Below, in pieces: positions 11,674 through 23,200 of a DNA stretch of 64,000 bases (position 1 is the first letter of the stretch; the number at the start of each line of letters is the position of its first letter). Both the position numbers and the translations under genes were made by a program. The notes beneath the pieces are model-generated. The model did no database searches. It was given only the letters and a program-made list of their open reading frames with translations, and was not told where the DNA came from. The DNA comes from Oxytricha trifallax (Eukaryota > Ciliophora > Spirotrichea > Sporadotrichida > Oxytrichidae), in the NCBI GenBank assembly GCA_000711775.1, contig ARYC01018383.1, positions 1 through 64,000 on the forward strand, read 5' to 3'.

Positions 11674-13393
11674 ATGAACGTTAGAAAACTTAAATACCTC
11701 TCTGATTCGCCTTAAGGAGTTGATAAAACAGTTGAGCTTCCTTAAAATTACATGATTAGCAATCATAAATTAATTGATAATCCTTAATAAAACCCCAAAA
11801 CACCTATAAATAATTAAGATGGTAAGTATATAGAATGAAATATTATGTAAACCTTGGATCAATAAAACTCTTAATAAATTTTGATATAGACTTAGATGAG
11901 TGTGATTCCGATGAGTTCGATGAAGGGTGCAAGAGTCAATGTCAAGAATAGAAAAGAATAGAACTTTTGGGGAAAAATAGCAACAAAAATAATTTAATCG
12001 AAAGTGCTTAAATAGGGAATTTTGAAAATGCAAAAGCTTCAATGCTTCATTCACCTAATAAACTAAAAGCTCTTTTTTATTAATTTAACTGTAAAATGTG
12101 AATTAGGTTTAGTTAAGTAAGTTTATTGAATAAATTAAATTTTACTTATAGAGAGATTTGGAGTTTAAAAAAGCTTAGGAATTTGCGAATAAGAATAGAT
12201 AACTCCAAAATAACGATATGCTATCAAATTATACTTCTCCCTAAAAATAGGCCTTGTCGCCTTCAGAGACATAAAACTAAATTTATGTGCACTCTAATAA
12301 TTTTACGAATGAGCTACCTCATAGCCTAAACACAAATAACTACACAGATTAGAACAATTTTCACATTTAGCAATAATAATCAATCCTAAATCAAACTGGC
12401 TCTGATAATGAGACAAGTTCTAAGTCTCCCAATACTAAGAAAAGTAGAACTTAATTGGCTTAACACAAAAGAAATTATACTCACATTGGAGCTTAAATTT
12501 TGCTCAATAACAAAAACCAAGCATACTCATTATGCAATGGATCTTAATCTTTTGGCTAGGAATACATTCCAAATCAACTTCAAAATGTCAAATCATAGAA
12601 AAATTTAAAAGCAAGGCCTAATTAATAGTAATAGAATTCCAAGCAGTAGGTCACAAGTGCTTCAAAAATTACAAATAACTTAACCAATTACAATACAAAA
12701 AATACTCAATTTGAAACTCAACCATATCAATAAGTCTAAGTGCAGACTCTGTAAAGTTAGCCTTAATTTACAACAAACATAAACCCTGTTTCAAATTATC
12801 AAAGTAAAGTAATGAGTAGTATTAGCCACACTAGAAAGTAAAGTGAATATTATCAACCAACATTAAGCCCAGAGACTTTACTTTTTTCTAATGAAATCAA
12901 TTCAAATCCTCCTAGCCAATTTGTGGTAACAAACACCAACACAAATATCAACACAAGAGTGTAATCTCGAGCAAATCCATTTAGCCCTAAAAACGTGCAA
13001 AATAAGTCCCCAGTCTCAAATTAAAACTAAGATATTTACAAGTTTGATAATTTGACTCAGAGGAGTTTGCAGAACAAAAATAAAACGTAAAACTTAAAGA
13101 AGCAATTTCTAGGGACTCATAAGTACTCAGTTAAAACTAATTATACAAGCGGGAGTAATTTAGGTTTCACCTAAAATATAAACACAAAAACATTGACAAG
13201 CGAATAATTGAAGCATCAGACATTTGGAACAGCGAAAATGTCAAATTTTACCTCGAATACATAATAATATGGAGTAAATAAAAATGGATTGACAAGTCAG
13301 CGATATTTGGCTTCAAATAAATCTTAAGAGAGATAGCAAATATCAAATGCTAATAATTAATATGAAGGGTAGCAGAAGTGTATTGCAAAGTGA
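11674..13393 (+). CDS. N/Q-rich low-complexity protein
   Basis: The start MNVRKLKYLSDSPQG at 11674 follows an in-frame TGA. An intron lies at 11822-11889 (GTAAGT...ATAG), leading to DDLDECDSDEFDEG. An IES at 12065-12175 is removed by a 7-bp pointer. The remaining frame is open for about 400 codons to TGA at 13391-13393, full of Asn, Gln, Ser and Thr, with CAA and TAA/TAG glutamines mixed. There is no recognisable domain. It may be a prion-like or scaffold protein, but I assign no function. The gene is located between DOP1 MDS2 and the DOP1 terminal MDS. Confidence 0.7.
12065..12175. other. 104-bp IES, pointer AAAAGCT
   Basis: The 7-bp repeat at 12065-12071 and 12169-12175 is in the same phase. 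Removal joins SPNKLKA to QEFANKNRQ. Confidence 0.75.
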
Positions 13394-14633
13394 GAAAAAA
13401 ATATGTTTGAAAAATAAAATTGTATTTATGTTTTTAATTAAACTTTATAAAGAATAAAATATCAAAAATATGATGGAGTTATAATTGTTATTAGAGGTCT
13501 ATTTTCCTAAAATGACAGTAGTTTCAGATCAGTAAAGGGAATCCAAAGAAACCATTTTATAAACTTTTTTATTTTAATTTCTCAAAATATTTAAGATTAC
13601 AGCAAGTTATATTTATATCTTAAGTATTATCATTTCCCAACACCATTTTTTATTTTAAATATAAACCAATTTATTTCTAAATCACTAAATGAAATTTTAA
13701 TTTTAGCATAATTTTACTTTTAAAATTATTTATACTCCACTTATAAATAAGAGGACACTTAAGAGTAGAATATTTAGTAAAAATAAGCTGCAATTATTTA
13801 AAAATATCTAAAAGGGGAAATTAGTAAAGACAAAGCAAATATGCTACAGTAAAAGTTGAATGGCTCAAAGATAAACTTACTATTTATTTTTTATTTATTG
13901 CTAGTTATCAATTATTCATAGTTTCTAACTCAGAAAAAAAAATTATTTTATTTTTTTAAAACTTTTACCGTTGATCATTTAAGTCGTGTTAAAATTGAAT
14001 GATACACCTATTCTTGCATATTGGGGTTAGAGTGCATCAAGTATAGGGCAGGAGTCAAGAAACAGACCGATTGGATTCTCAGATTGGACTCTTTTTGCTG
14101 TGTAAAGTAAGGAATAACCTTGCATAAGAAAACTTCAGCAGAGTATCCCTTGGGGTTTTCCCCCCTCAACAAGCAATACAATAAGTATTTTATTGAGAAG
14201 GGGTTTTACCTGAACATAAGCATTCATTAGAAAAAGAAGCTGGAGAAATTAACCAGATAAAATATACGAAGTAGCGAAAGACCACATAAAACCTTCCCAA
14301 GGCAATCGGTAAGCTTGCTCGGTGTGAAGCTAGTCAATACAGTATATGGGCGTCGTTCTCCTTGAACAGATGAAATTTGATCGCCAAAAGTGAAAATATG
14401 AATATTTGAATATATCTATCTGGCTTAAGCTCCAGTATTGATTTACGTACAGCATTAAATAATAATAATTATGTTTATTGCAATCATCGAAGTCATTAAG
14501 CAATTTAACTGGGAAGAGTACAAAAGTTAGTAGCACAAAAGAAAGAGATGAAATAAACTTATTCTATATAATTTTAGTTGATTAAATGGTTTATTTATTG
14601 AAATAATGTTTAATAAACACTTTCACATAAAGA
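13394..14633. other. Intergenic region with a GC-richer island
   Basis: Mostly AT-rich, but about 13985-14385 is clearly richer in G and C. It holds a plus-strand open frame of over 100 codons (LGLECIKYRAGVKKQTDWIL...) that I do not recognise. The segment at about 14405-14475 resembles an IES at 63575-63640. A degenerate repeat or mobile-element relic is possible. Confidence 0.4.
14405..14475 (+). repeat. Dispersed repeat, copy 1
   Basis: The core CCAGTATTGATTT then AGCATTAAATAATAATA resembles 63590-63640 (CCAGTATTAATTT then AGCATTAAATAATAATA) with weaker similarity upstream. The two copies lie about 49 kb apart. Confidence 0.6.
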
Positions 14634-17180
14634 ATGAGTGATTATTAGCATATTAAGAAACAAAAGCAGTTGTAGTTAGACTAAATAACTATAGAATAAG
14701 AAGAAAATGATGCTTAAAAGATTTGCACTTTTAAGCCAGATATATCTCTAACAAGAACCACTACTGAAATTGTAAATGCAAAGCTATTATCAGGTCAAGC
14801 AAATATGTCTTTAGATATGCATTAAGAATAAGAATTGAGGTTATAGCAAAAACATCAATAAATTATTGATACTTCTCCAAAGAGTGACTTTAATTAGTTC
14901 TATACAAGACAGTAGATCTTCAATAGAAAGTACTAAGAAAATATTGAGAGAAGAATGATGAATGAAGCTGAGAAGGAATTAGCAAGCATTGAGCGAGATG
15001 ATCGTAGCAAATCTGCTAAATCTAAGTCCAGGGAAAGACGTTAAGATACTCAGAAATACAAAATTCAAAGCAATGTTGAAGCTTAGAACTTAAGCAATAA
15101 TATGGAAAGATAGTCTTAGTAATACTCTGGGCCAATCAACATAAATAATAAATCTCCAAATACAATAAGGAATAAGAACTTACCATAAGATTAAAATGAT
15201 TTATCTACTGAGAGAAGCAGATCTAGGACAAGAAGAGATCTTAGCGAGCCAAAAACTAAATCCTACTTAGATAGATTTAAACAGTAATTAAAACAAGACG
15301 ACTCCTAAATACAAAAAGAAGGAGTTTAGAAAATTAAGTAGCTGCAAGATCCAGAAGAATTTTTCAAAAGACTGTCTAGTCCCATCGTTAAGACATATAG
15401 AGGGGCAAGTCCATTAAATAATTTTGAAGATTTTCAAAGTAATCTATTTTGTTCTACTACAAGAAATCAAAATAAGAGCATAAATGGTAAATAGAGAAAT
15501 ATGCAATCTTAAGAAAGAGGATCTATGAAAATTGAGGAAAATTCAAAAATAGATAAAGTAATGGGAGATAAGTAAAAGAAGGAGTTGTCAAGAATTAAGT
15601 TATTGGATTAAATCAAAATTGATCTCTAAGATCATGTATAAATTCAAATCAGTATGATTTTTAATTGATCAATTTATAAAAGCAATCGTCAATTCAAGAG
15701 ACAGTGAAAATCTATAAGAAACGCAGCTTAATACAAACTAAATTGAAACAATACTAATTTAACTTCACATGCTAAATGTTAAAGACAAAACAAATTCAAA
15801 TAAAGTCAAGAAGTTAATCAAGGATCTAATCGAGCCAATAAATTTGACATCCCTTATTCAATTTTTCACATTGCTTTTGAAGCCTCCTTCATAAATGAGA
15901 GACTAAGAGGCAGAAGAATACTATTCACAATTCAAACAAAGGAACTATTACCTAATTTAAAATAGAGAGGATGTCCGTAGGTCTAGACAAGAAAGATCAT
16001 TCGATGGTAGAAGTATGCGCAGTCTCTCATAAAATTCAATTCATAGCTTCTCTCCAAATATAAACACTAGAAACGCAGAACTATCAAGTCGAAGTAAACA
16101 AAGAGCCCTTGGAGCATTATCTCCTCAAAATGGTGGAAATAAAGAGAGTATAAAATTACCTCTCTATGAACAGATGAAACTTATTGAGTCAGCTAAAAAT
16201 GCTAAGTTAGAAGCATAAAGAAAAAATAAGGAAGAACAGCATAAAAAGGAATGTTCGTTTAAACCAACTTTAGCTAAGCCAAAAATTACGAAAAATTAAT
16301 TAAATGGATCTTAAACCTAGAGAATATCTGGGATATTTTGAAAATAAAAAAGGTATATAAATAAAAGTTAGTTTATATAGAAGCAATATCTTTGTTTTTA
16401 TAACTGGGCACTAAGTAAATGTGTTTGATAAGTTAATGAACATAGCAAAAGTTAAGCGATAGAAACAAAAACAAGATTTAAAACAGAAGCAGCAAGAGTA
16501 AAAAGAGATTGAAGAAAATTCGAATGCTGCAAAAATGAAAAAGCTTTACGAGTAAAATCTGAAGAAGAGAAGAGAAATTACTGAGCTATAGAATAATTAG
16601 AAGAGAGTCAGCAGATCGCCAAGTCCTGATAAAAACATAAGCGCTAGCAACAACAATCGAAATACCATTAGCAATATATCCTCAAATCTCACAGGGAACT
16701 ATGTTATCAAAGAAATGAATGAGTCAATATTTAGAAAACAAAATTATCTATTTTGGTTTGCATATTCATAAGTTTTTACAAGCAATTTACTATTGGAATT
16801 TATTATAATATCAGATATAACAATCGAGGAAGATGGACAGAGCAGCTTAAGAGATGTAATAAACAGCACAAATAGCAGATTACATTAAAGTAATGTTGAA
16901 GTTACCATACCACTGCTACATGTAGATGTTAAGCATAGTAATGGTTCAATTACTCGCTTTTATTCATTTAATTTTTACTCTATAAATTAAAAGATTTTTA
17001 TAGTGTTATCATATTTAAAGCTTAAGTGTTTATGAAGGGGATGACATTTACTAGTTAGCAGATAATTTTTCAATGTAATATGAAATTACTGAAGATGTTA
17101 AAATCAAGCTTATCGAATATGTCGAGTCACAATTGGAAAGATTGAAGGAAATCAATGCAAATAATTGTCATAAAAGTTGA
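14634..17180 (+). CDS. Ciliate CTFKP-repeat protein with ubiquitin-like C-terminal region
   Basis: The start MSDYQHIKKQKQLQ at 14634 follows TGA. CTFKPDISLT and FYTRQQIFNRKYQENIERR near the N-terminus and CSFKPTLAKPK near 16250 are motifs repeated in a large family of ciliate and flagellate proteins, often axonemal. The middle is Ser/Gln-rich, with charged coiled coil near 16450-16560. The C-terminus, VEVTIPLLHVDVKHSNG then YEGDDIYQLADNFS and IKLIEYVESQLERLKE, has the layout of a beta-grasp or PB1-like fold. IESs with 5-bp in-phase pointers are at 15627-15719, 16328-16408 and 16959-17033, with another likely near 16710-16815. Function is unknown; a cytoskeletal role is inference. Confidence 0.75.
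15627..15719. other. 88-bp IES, pointer TAAGA
   Basis: TAAGA at 15627-15631 and 15715-15719 is in the same codon phase. Removal joins QIKIDLQ to ETQLNTNQIETI. Confidence 0.75.
16328..16408. other. 76-bp IES, pointer CTGGG
   Basis: CTGGG at 16328-16332 and 16404-16408. Removal joins TQRISG to HQVNVFDKLMN in frame. Confidence 0.75.
16959..17033. other. 70-bp IES, pointer TTTAT
   Basis: TTTAT at 16959-16963 and 17029-17033. Removal joins NGSITRF to YEGDDIYQL, restoring the family's RxxVYEGD-type strand. Confidence 0.75.
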
Positions 17181-17243
17181 AAGACTGCCTTAAACATTTT
17201 TTATAAAAACTACTACCAAAAAATATATTCTAATTTCATGATT

Positions 17244-17846
17244 TCAGTAAATTTACCAATCATTATTGATTAATTGGAAATAATATGCACCCTATCTTAA
17301 TTAGTTATATTTCTTTTTCAATCTGTATTGAAGTTGAATGACATAGGTTTCAAGAGCGTCCTTGGAATAGTTCTCTGGAGATATGTTAATCGTGGTCTTT
17401 CTCATTTCAATTTGGTTTTTCTTTCCTTGCAGCAAATCATCCACTGTTATCGTTTCAGTTAGATTTTGGTTGTAGAAGCTGGTGTTTCTATCCTGCATGA
17501 ACTTCACAATAAATGGTTAAAAAATTCCTCCGAGGCCATTGTCTGGCTTGTCCAATACTTCAAAATCGCCTTGTTTCTTGCTCACTTATGCACTGTCTTT
17601 CTAATTCAAAAAACAATTTAAGATTATCAAATGAATCCTATCTAAAAGGTCTTTGGTAAATGCAGTTGCTTCTGTCTGTAATCATCGACACTGGGCTGGC
17701 TGGTGTCATTCAAATTCATGCCGTAGGAGTCGACCAAGAAGATCCATTGATTCATTTGGAAGTCCTCAATGTTCAAGGAGGACATCAATTCGATTGTCTT
17801 AATAGCCTCAAAAGTCAATGCCACGTCTGATTAAGTGTCTTCAAAG
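17244..17846 (-). CDS. DOP1: DOP1 (Dopey), C-terminal MDS
   Basis: The minus-strand frame FEDTQSDVALTFEAIKTIEL then IEDFQMNQWIFLVDSYGM is the conserved end of Dopey proteins (helical, with EFQL..WIF). The last residues are basic and the stop is TGA at 17244-17246. A 41-bp IES at 17600-17645 (pointer TCTAA on +) joins LPKTF to QKDSAQVSKKQG. It does not stand alone: there is no good start, and its first 13 bases (CTTTGAAGACACT, 17834-17846) are repeated in phase at the end of the DOP1 body at 20228-20240. Confidence 0.85.
17600..17645. other. 41-bp IES, pointer TCTAA
   Basis: TCTAA at 17600-17604 and 17641-17645. Removal joins two DOP1 C-terminal pieces in frame. Confidence 0.7.
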
Positions 17847-18023
17847 TATACATAATTTAACCAATTTTTAAAATTAGTGGAATATGATCCCAAAAGTATA
17901 TATAGTTTAATAAGTTTCGATCTAAGAGATATATAATTATCCAAATACCTTAGATTTCTAAAAATTAATAATTCACTGAAATAAAGTTAAATTTAGATTT
18001 ATGTAATAAAATATTTAGTAATA

Positions 18024-19795
18024 ATGACTGATAAATAATACTAGAATTAAGAAATTAAGGAAGAGAAATAAAATTTGCTAAGTGACAATAAGAAATAAGA
18101 TGATGGTCTCGAACCATTAACTTTAGCAAAATTTCAAAGTTTTATAAGAATAATTTCCTTCATTTATTATGAATATAAAAAATATACATAAAAGATTTAA
18201 AATTAGATACAGAAAGTTAGAAACCTATAGTACCAGAGAAACCTTAGTCAGGATTTTAGAAGCTTAAAGGCTAATTTTACATGTTCATAGCTACAATTGT
18301 GAGTTCCCTAGTATTATAAAATATAAAATAAAATAAGATACCCCAAACCCATTTTTAAAATAATTTTAAGTAAAGTATTTATCAACTCCAAGATTTTATT
18401 TAAGTCATCATCAATCACACCCTATGAAGTGAATTACTGGGTTGCTATATAGCTAATGGTTTTGCAGTTTTTCGCATTAAGTTACAATAAAGTCAATATT
18501 TTTTACATCGAACCTGCATGTAGGAAAGGTATTCTCTTTAGAATGATGTTTGGATATATTTCAAATGCAATTATAGGATATAAGTCTTAATAATGATAAA
18601 ATTAATTATTTATGACTATAATTGTTTAAATTAAAAAATTAAATGCTTCTCTTTACGCTGCATTAAAGATGCTAAGCATGTCATAAGCCACGTTATTGTT
18701 TTGGACTCAACCTATATTTGTGGGTGTCTTTGGTTATGCTATCTTAAAGGAGAAATTTACAAAGTTTGACGTGCTTGGCATATGTTTTGTCTTCCTGGGA
18801 GTCGTATTATAGTAGGAATACTTTTGATTTGGGAAATAAATTATAATTAATAAATCAGGAAAGTTGATTTGTAGTAGCCAACTTTCTGGAATTTTAGACA
18901 AAATGATACTTGTTTGATAGAGAATTAAATATCAGTAGGACTTTACTATTGGGGGTATTATTTTAATACATCCTAGAGCGAGATAAATCTATTTTAACTT
19001 TGATACGAATTGCATTAAACAAAACACACAAAATTAAAATCGATTTATCTCGCTCTAGGATGCATTAAAATAGTACCGCCAATAGTAAAGTCCTATTAAT
19101 ATTTAATTCTCTATCAAACAAGTATCATTTTGTCTAAAATTCCAGAAAGTTGGCTACTACAAATCAACTTTCCTGATTTATTAATTATAATTTAATTTCC
19201 CAAATCAAAAGTATTCCTTCAATAGTATCAAATCCCTTTGAAGAAGCCTAAGATTCTTAGGAATACCCAAATTAAGCATTAGGTATATTCTTCGCACTGC
19301 TAGGTGCTATTATGTCAGCTTTGGCAATGATTTCTATTCGTAGTTTAGGAGGTAAAATTGATCCACTACTCATGACCATGTATTGGGCTTTGGGTAACGC
19401 ATTATTCGCTCCTTTAAATCTCGGGATAAAAATAGCTAAAGAGGAAATGACTACAGAGTACGGATGGTTTGAGTTCATGATGATCGAATTAAATTTAATC
19501 TGCATGTTTGGTTATATGTAGTTATAAACTCTGGCTTATGTCACTGATAAAGCAGTCAGAATAGCACCTGTCGCGACATTCATTCTTATCTTAAATTGTG
19601 CTGCAGATATGCTGATTATTGGTATTGCTAAATAAAATGGGGAAATATGTAGCATTTACCTTCTTAAAATAAAAAACAATTAGTTTTGAATATTTTTTTA
19701 ATACAGAGCCAAATGCACTATAATTGATAGGAGGAGCTATAATTATGGGAACTAATTTCACAATCAGTATGTTAAAATGTAAAGGAGTAATTTGA
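18024..19795 (+). CDS. EamA/DMT-family membrane transporter (SLC35G-like)
   Basis: The start MTDKQYQNQEIKEEK at 18024 is followed by a polar N-terminal tail and then membrane segments: QFYMFIATIVSSLVL, the ITPYEVNYW motif, ILFRMMFGYISNAIIGY, QATLLFWTQPIFVGVFGYAI, LKEKFTKFDVLGICFVFLGV, LGIFFALLGAIMSALAMIS, MTMYWALGNALFAPLNL and a final pair ending IGGAIIMGTNFTISM. The order and motifs fit the ten-helix drug/metabolite transporter fold of the SLC35G type. The substrate cannot be told. TGA is at 19793-19795. At least three interruptions exist; the largest, at 18813-19266, is an inverted-repeat IES. The gene lies wholly inside a DOP1 IES. Confidence 0.85.
18813..19266. other. 445-bp IES, pointer TAGGAATAC, made of inverted repeats
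   Basis: The 9-bp direct repeat at 18813-18821 and 19258-19266 is in the same codon phase. Removal gives LGVVLQQEYPNQALGIFF, the expected DMT continuation. Almost the whole insertion is a foldback (see the repeat entry). Confidence 0.75.
18815..19218. repeat. Foldback element: two arms of about 189 bp
   Basis: The left arm 18815-19002 and right arm 19029-19218 are reverse complements with about eight differences and a 26-bp loop. Smaller nested palindromes lie inside each arm. There is no coding capacity of note. It looks like a MITE-type or hairpin element captured in an IES. Confidence 0.85.
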
Positions 19796-20227
19796 TTGAT
19801 AAATATTGGATTATCAAATATACACTATCGAATAATTAAAAAAGGAGATTTGCTATTAATTAGCAGATTTTCTCAATCAAATTATACTGTTAGTTAGTTA
19901 GTTAATTTGATTAACATCAATTAAATTTTATCATATCACTGTTTAATACTAAAATCAAACCATCAATATTACTAGTGAAGTAGACGTATCTGAATGAGTT
20001 GACGTGGCAGTTATGAAGTAGTAAACTTCGAAAAAACCAGTCTCGCTATCACCTAGTCTCCTCCTGATTCAAGATGTCAGCCGGTTATAACCCGGGGACA
20101 GAGCTCGTAGAATTCGACTAGAGTGACAAATTATACTGTAAATTTATCAAATACAATATTTATTTCTTTTAACCATTCGTTATCACCTATATACAATATT
20201 TTGCTGCGTTTTACATTAATATATTTG

Positions 20228-23200
20228 AGTGTCTTCAAAGATGCTGACTAATTCATTAAGGAGATGTGGCCACAATTTTCTGAGTGCATCAGCCAATGTG
20301 TTGGCATGCAATCTCAACAACAGAACTCTTGTCAATAAGAATAACTGGATTCTAAGCTTTATAAATTAATATGTAATAATACCTAATAACTCTGGTTTTA
20401 TATAAGTTTCTATTAAATATACATAAAAACGCTCAGTGTACTTCTTATTTGTCTTAAAACCTTCAGTCATTTTCTTAAGAAGTAAGTCCATTTTATCATC
20501 ATATTGATCTTGGTCTCCACTGAAGACCAAAAAGGCTACTCTCTTCAAAGCGATACACTTCTGCTTTATCTCAAAATCTTTATTCACAAATATTTTACTT
20601 AATTATATTATCAAATTAAGATTTTAATTCTAATAATAATCTTTGGAAGTGAGGAGACCAGCTTGGGTGTTCCACTTGTATACCAAATCTTCAAAAACTT
20701 AATCTTTTTAGTCCAAAATGAAGTGATTGATGACTTTGCACCACTTACGGAGAGTTCTTCTCGACATCTGGAAGAAATTATCACTGTAAAATAATTCTGA
20801 AATCTCTCTTTTGTATTTATATTATAACTTCCTGTTATTTAGAATTCATAAATTATTTAACTTTTTAGAACAATTAGATTTTTGTAGGGTTTAACAAGCA
20901 ATTAATTAGCTTTATCCATAATAGTAGCAAAGAAGTCTGTTATTGCTTTAATAAAAATTTTAATTTTTTAATTTAAATTAAATTATAATCACAATAATGT
21001 TTATTAATAATTTATATTAAAACTATCAATGAATATATAAATCTATTGCTTCTCTGATGACAGCTTGATTCTTATCTTTGTTATCCTTCTCTTTGTCTTT
21101 GACACTTAATATCTGCAGAACTGGATTGACTATGATTGATAAACAAGCAGTGATTTTATCATGATTTGAGTGAAGACAAATTGATTGCACCATGTGATAT
21201 TTTATAATTTAGGTGTAATAGTTTAAGACATCATAATGGAAAAAAACTTGATATCTATATTATGAAAATAATAAAGTGATAAAGGATAGACTTGAGTGTG
21301 ATAATCGTAAAGAACTTGAAGTAATGAGCAAGCAAGAAGGATGGGCAATTCGATTCAGTGTTGTTTATGTACTAAGACAAATCAATCATCAACTATGAGA
21401 TGTTACAATAAAAAAATAGGGAAATTGTTCATACATTTTATGCTATATCTCTCTCATCGTAATAGTAGTTCTGGTTGGTGTAGTCAGGATCGAATAAGTG
21501 ATCGACTTGCACTAAATTCTAATTCACTCCCATAGTCATACGCACTTTACTACCAAAACCCAAATTTCTATTGAACTCTCCCTTTGCTTCTTCGTCATCG
21601 TCAAATTCATCGTCTGAGTCTCCAAGATGTTTATTTATAATATGAACCCTAAAGATATTTGGCGCTTATTGTTATACTATACTCTATTTGTATGTTAGTG
21701 ATGATTGTTCTACTGGCCACCTGGCTTGCCGAATTTAGTCTTGTATTCATTCCTCACTACCATAGATCCATTATCCAGTTTGTATTCACTCTGCTCTAAC
21801 ACTTGACTGAATCTTCTCAACAGTTCATAGACTGTAGGTGGGAAAACTATCTTAAATCCATATGTCTGCTCGAAATCAATCTTAAATGAGTCGCTCAAGA
21901 TGCTTGCAGTACTTGTCAATAAATGTGTCAAGATCTCTAAATAGATAATATATACAATAATTTAAATTTTATGCATTACATTTAGCTATTGACTGAATTT
22001 TTCTTAATGAATTTTAATAAAATTTAGTATAATAATTAGGCCTCTAAATAGTCTTTCTTTAATTTGCTATCTTGCTTATAGGCATCAGAGGCAGTGAATT
22101 TGTTCGACAATATATGCAAGATTTCAAGCAACCAGCAGACAGTTGAGGGGTGCTTAGTCTGCTAGAAGAATTTGAGGAATTTCTACACTGCAGCATAAAT
22201 CTTCTATAGAGAGTTTTCCTCGTTCTTGAATTACTATGAGATATTGTAGAGCAAGTAAGTGTACAAGAACTATCATACAAATTAAAGTAATTTTATTATT
22301 TAATGGAAGTATTAAACATAAATTTATTAAACCTCTTAAAAATAAATTGAACTAGCAAATCATAGATTCACGCTGACTGTCTAACTTAAGCAATTTGACC
22401 ATTTTGTTTGATGAAGGCTTCTTGGTCATTAAATTTCTTTTCTCAATGAATTTATTGATACTTTCGATCACAATGTGTGGCTTCAATCTAACACTAATAA
22501 GAATTTGCATCATTTTTTCAAGTGACTTGTTTAGATTTAAGCCAACTCAAAATAATAAGCATTTTGTTATTAATTTTGGTTAGATGCTAAGTTCTTTTCA
22601 AATAAAAAACTCTAATGCTAAATAAGATATATTATTCTCTTGATTTAATTATAATTTCCAACAAGATTCTTCTTATTCATCCAGACTAGTAGCATACCTT
22701 CCAAGAAATGATGAGGTGAAGTCTCAGCCAGAGGTCTCAAGAACTCAATGACATACTTTTAAATCTGATTAGTTTTGAGTTTGATGTACTCACTCAAGTA
22801 CTCTTTCTGTGGCTTGTCTAGTTTATCAATCAGAGTTGCAAGAATCTTCTCATCTTCATTGTTGTAGGGGAATATACCTGACCTAGAGAAGTAGTAATCT
22901 TTGGGAGAAAAAATAGGTAAGTCGTTCCAGCAGTACAAACTGCTTACTATGATGTTCTGGAATTCTAGATAAATGGCATCTCTAATGCCTTGATGGTCAT
23001 TCATTACTATGAATTCACCTTTCTTAAATGGTCCACTAGAGAACAGTCCTCTGAGTTTATCTCCTAGAGAGAGCTCAACTTGTTTGTACTAGTTTTCTTC
23101 AGAGTCTTAAGCCACATCAAGCTGTTGGAATTGGTTTTAGGATTGAGACAAAACTTGTGATTGAGCTGATGTTTAGCCATTGGTTGACTTTACTTCCCTT

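Larger units (their letters stand above)
17847..20227. other. IES of DOP1 holding a whole transporter gene
   Basis: This is the DNA between the 13-bp pointers at 17834-17846 and 20228-20240. It must be removed to make DOP1, yet it contains the complete DMT-family gene on the opposite strand. A GC-richer stretch at about 19980-20130 with no recognisable gene or tRNA fold also lies here. Confidence 0.75.

Noticed and set aside
11790-11806. Short C4A4-like telomeric motif that could mark a TBE transposon end
   Set aside because: Only about one and a half repeats, inside the open frame of the N/Q-rich gene, with no inverted partner or transposase nearby.
11674-13393. N/Q-rich gene as a continuation of DOP1 MDS2
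   Set aside because: MDS2 joins by pointer, intron and family sequence to the segment at 28014; the N/Q gene has its own start after a TGA.
18815-19218. Foldback as an amplification or assembly artefact
   Set aside because: The arms differ at several sites and unique gene sequence continues in the same direction beyond the element, unlike a simple inverted chimera. Read-level proof is still lacking.
19990-20135. tRNA gene in the GC-richer island
   Set aside because: I could not form a cloverleaf; the T-arm-like TTCGA has no proper stem and no anticodon arm on either strand.
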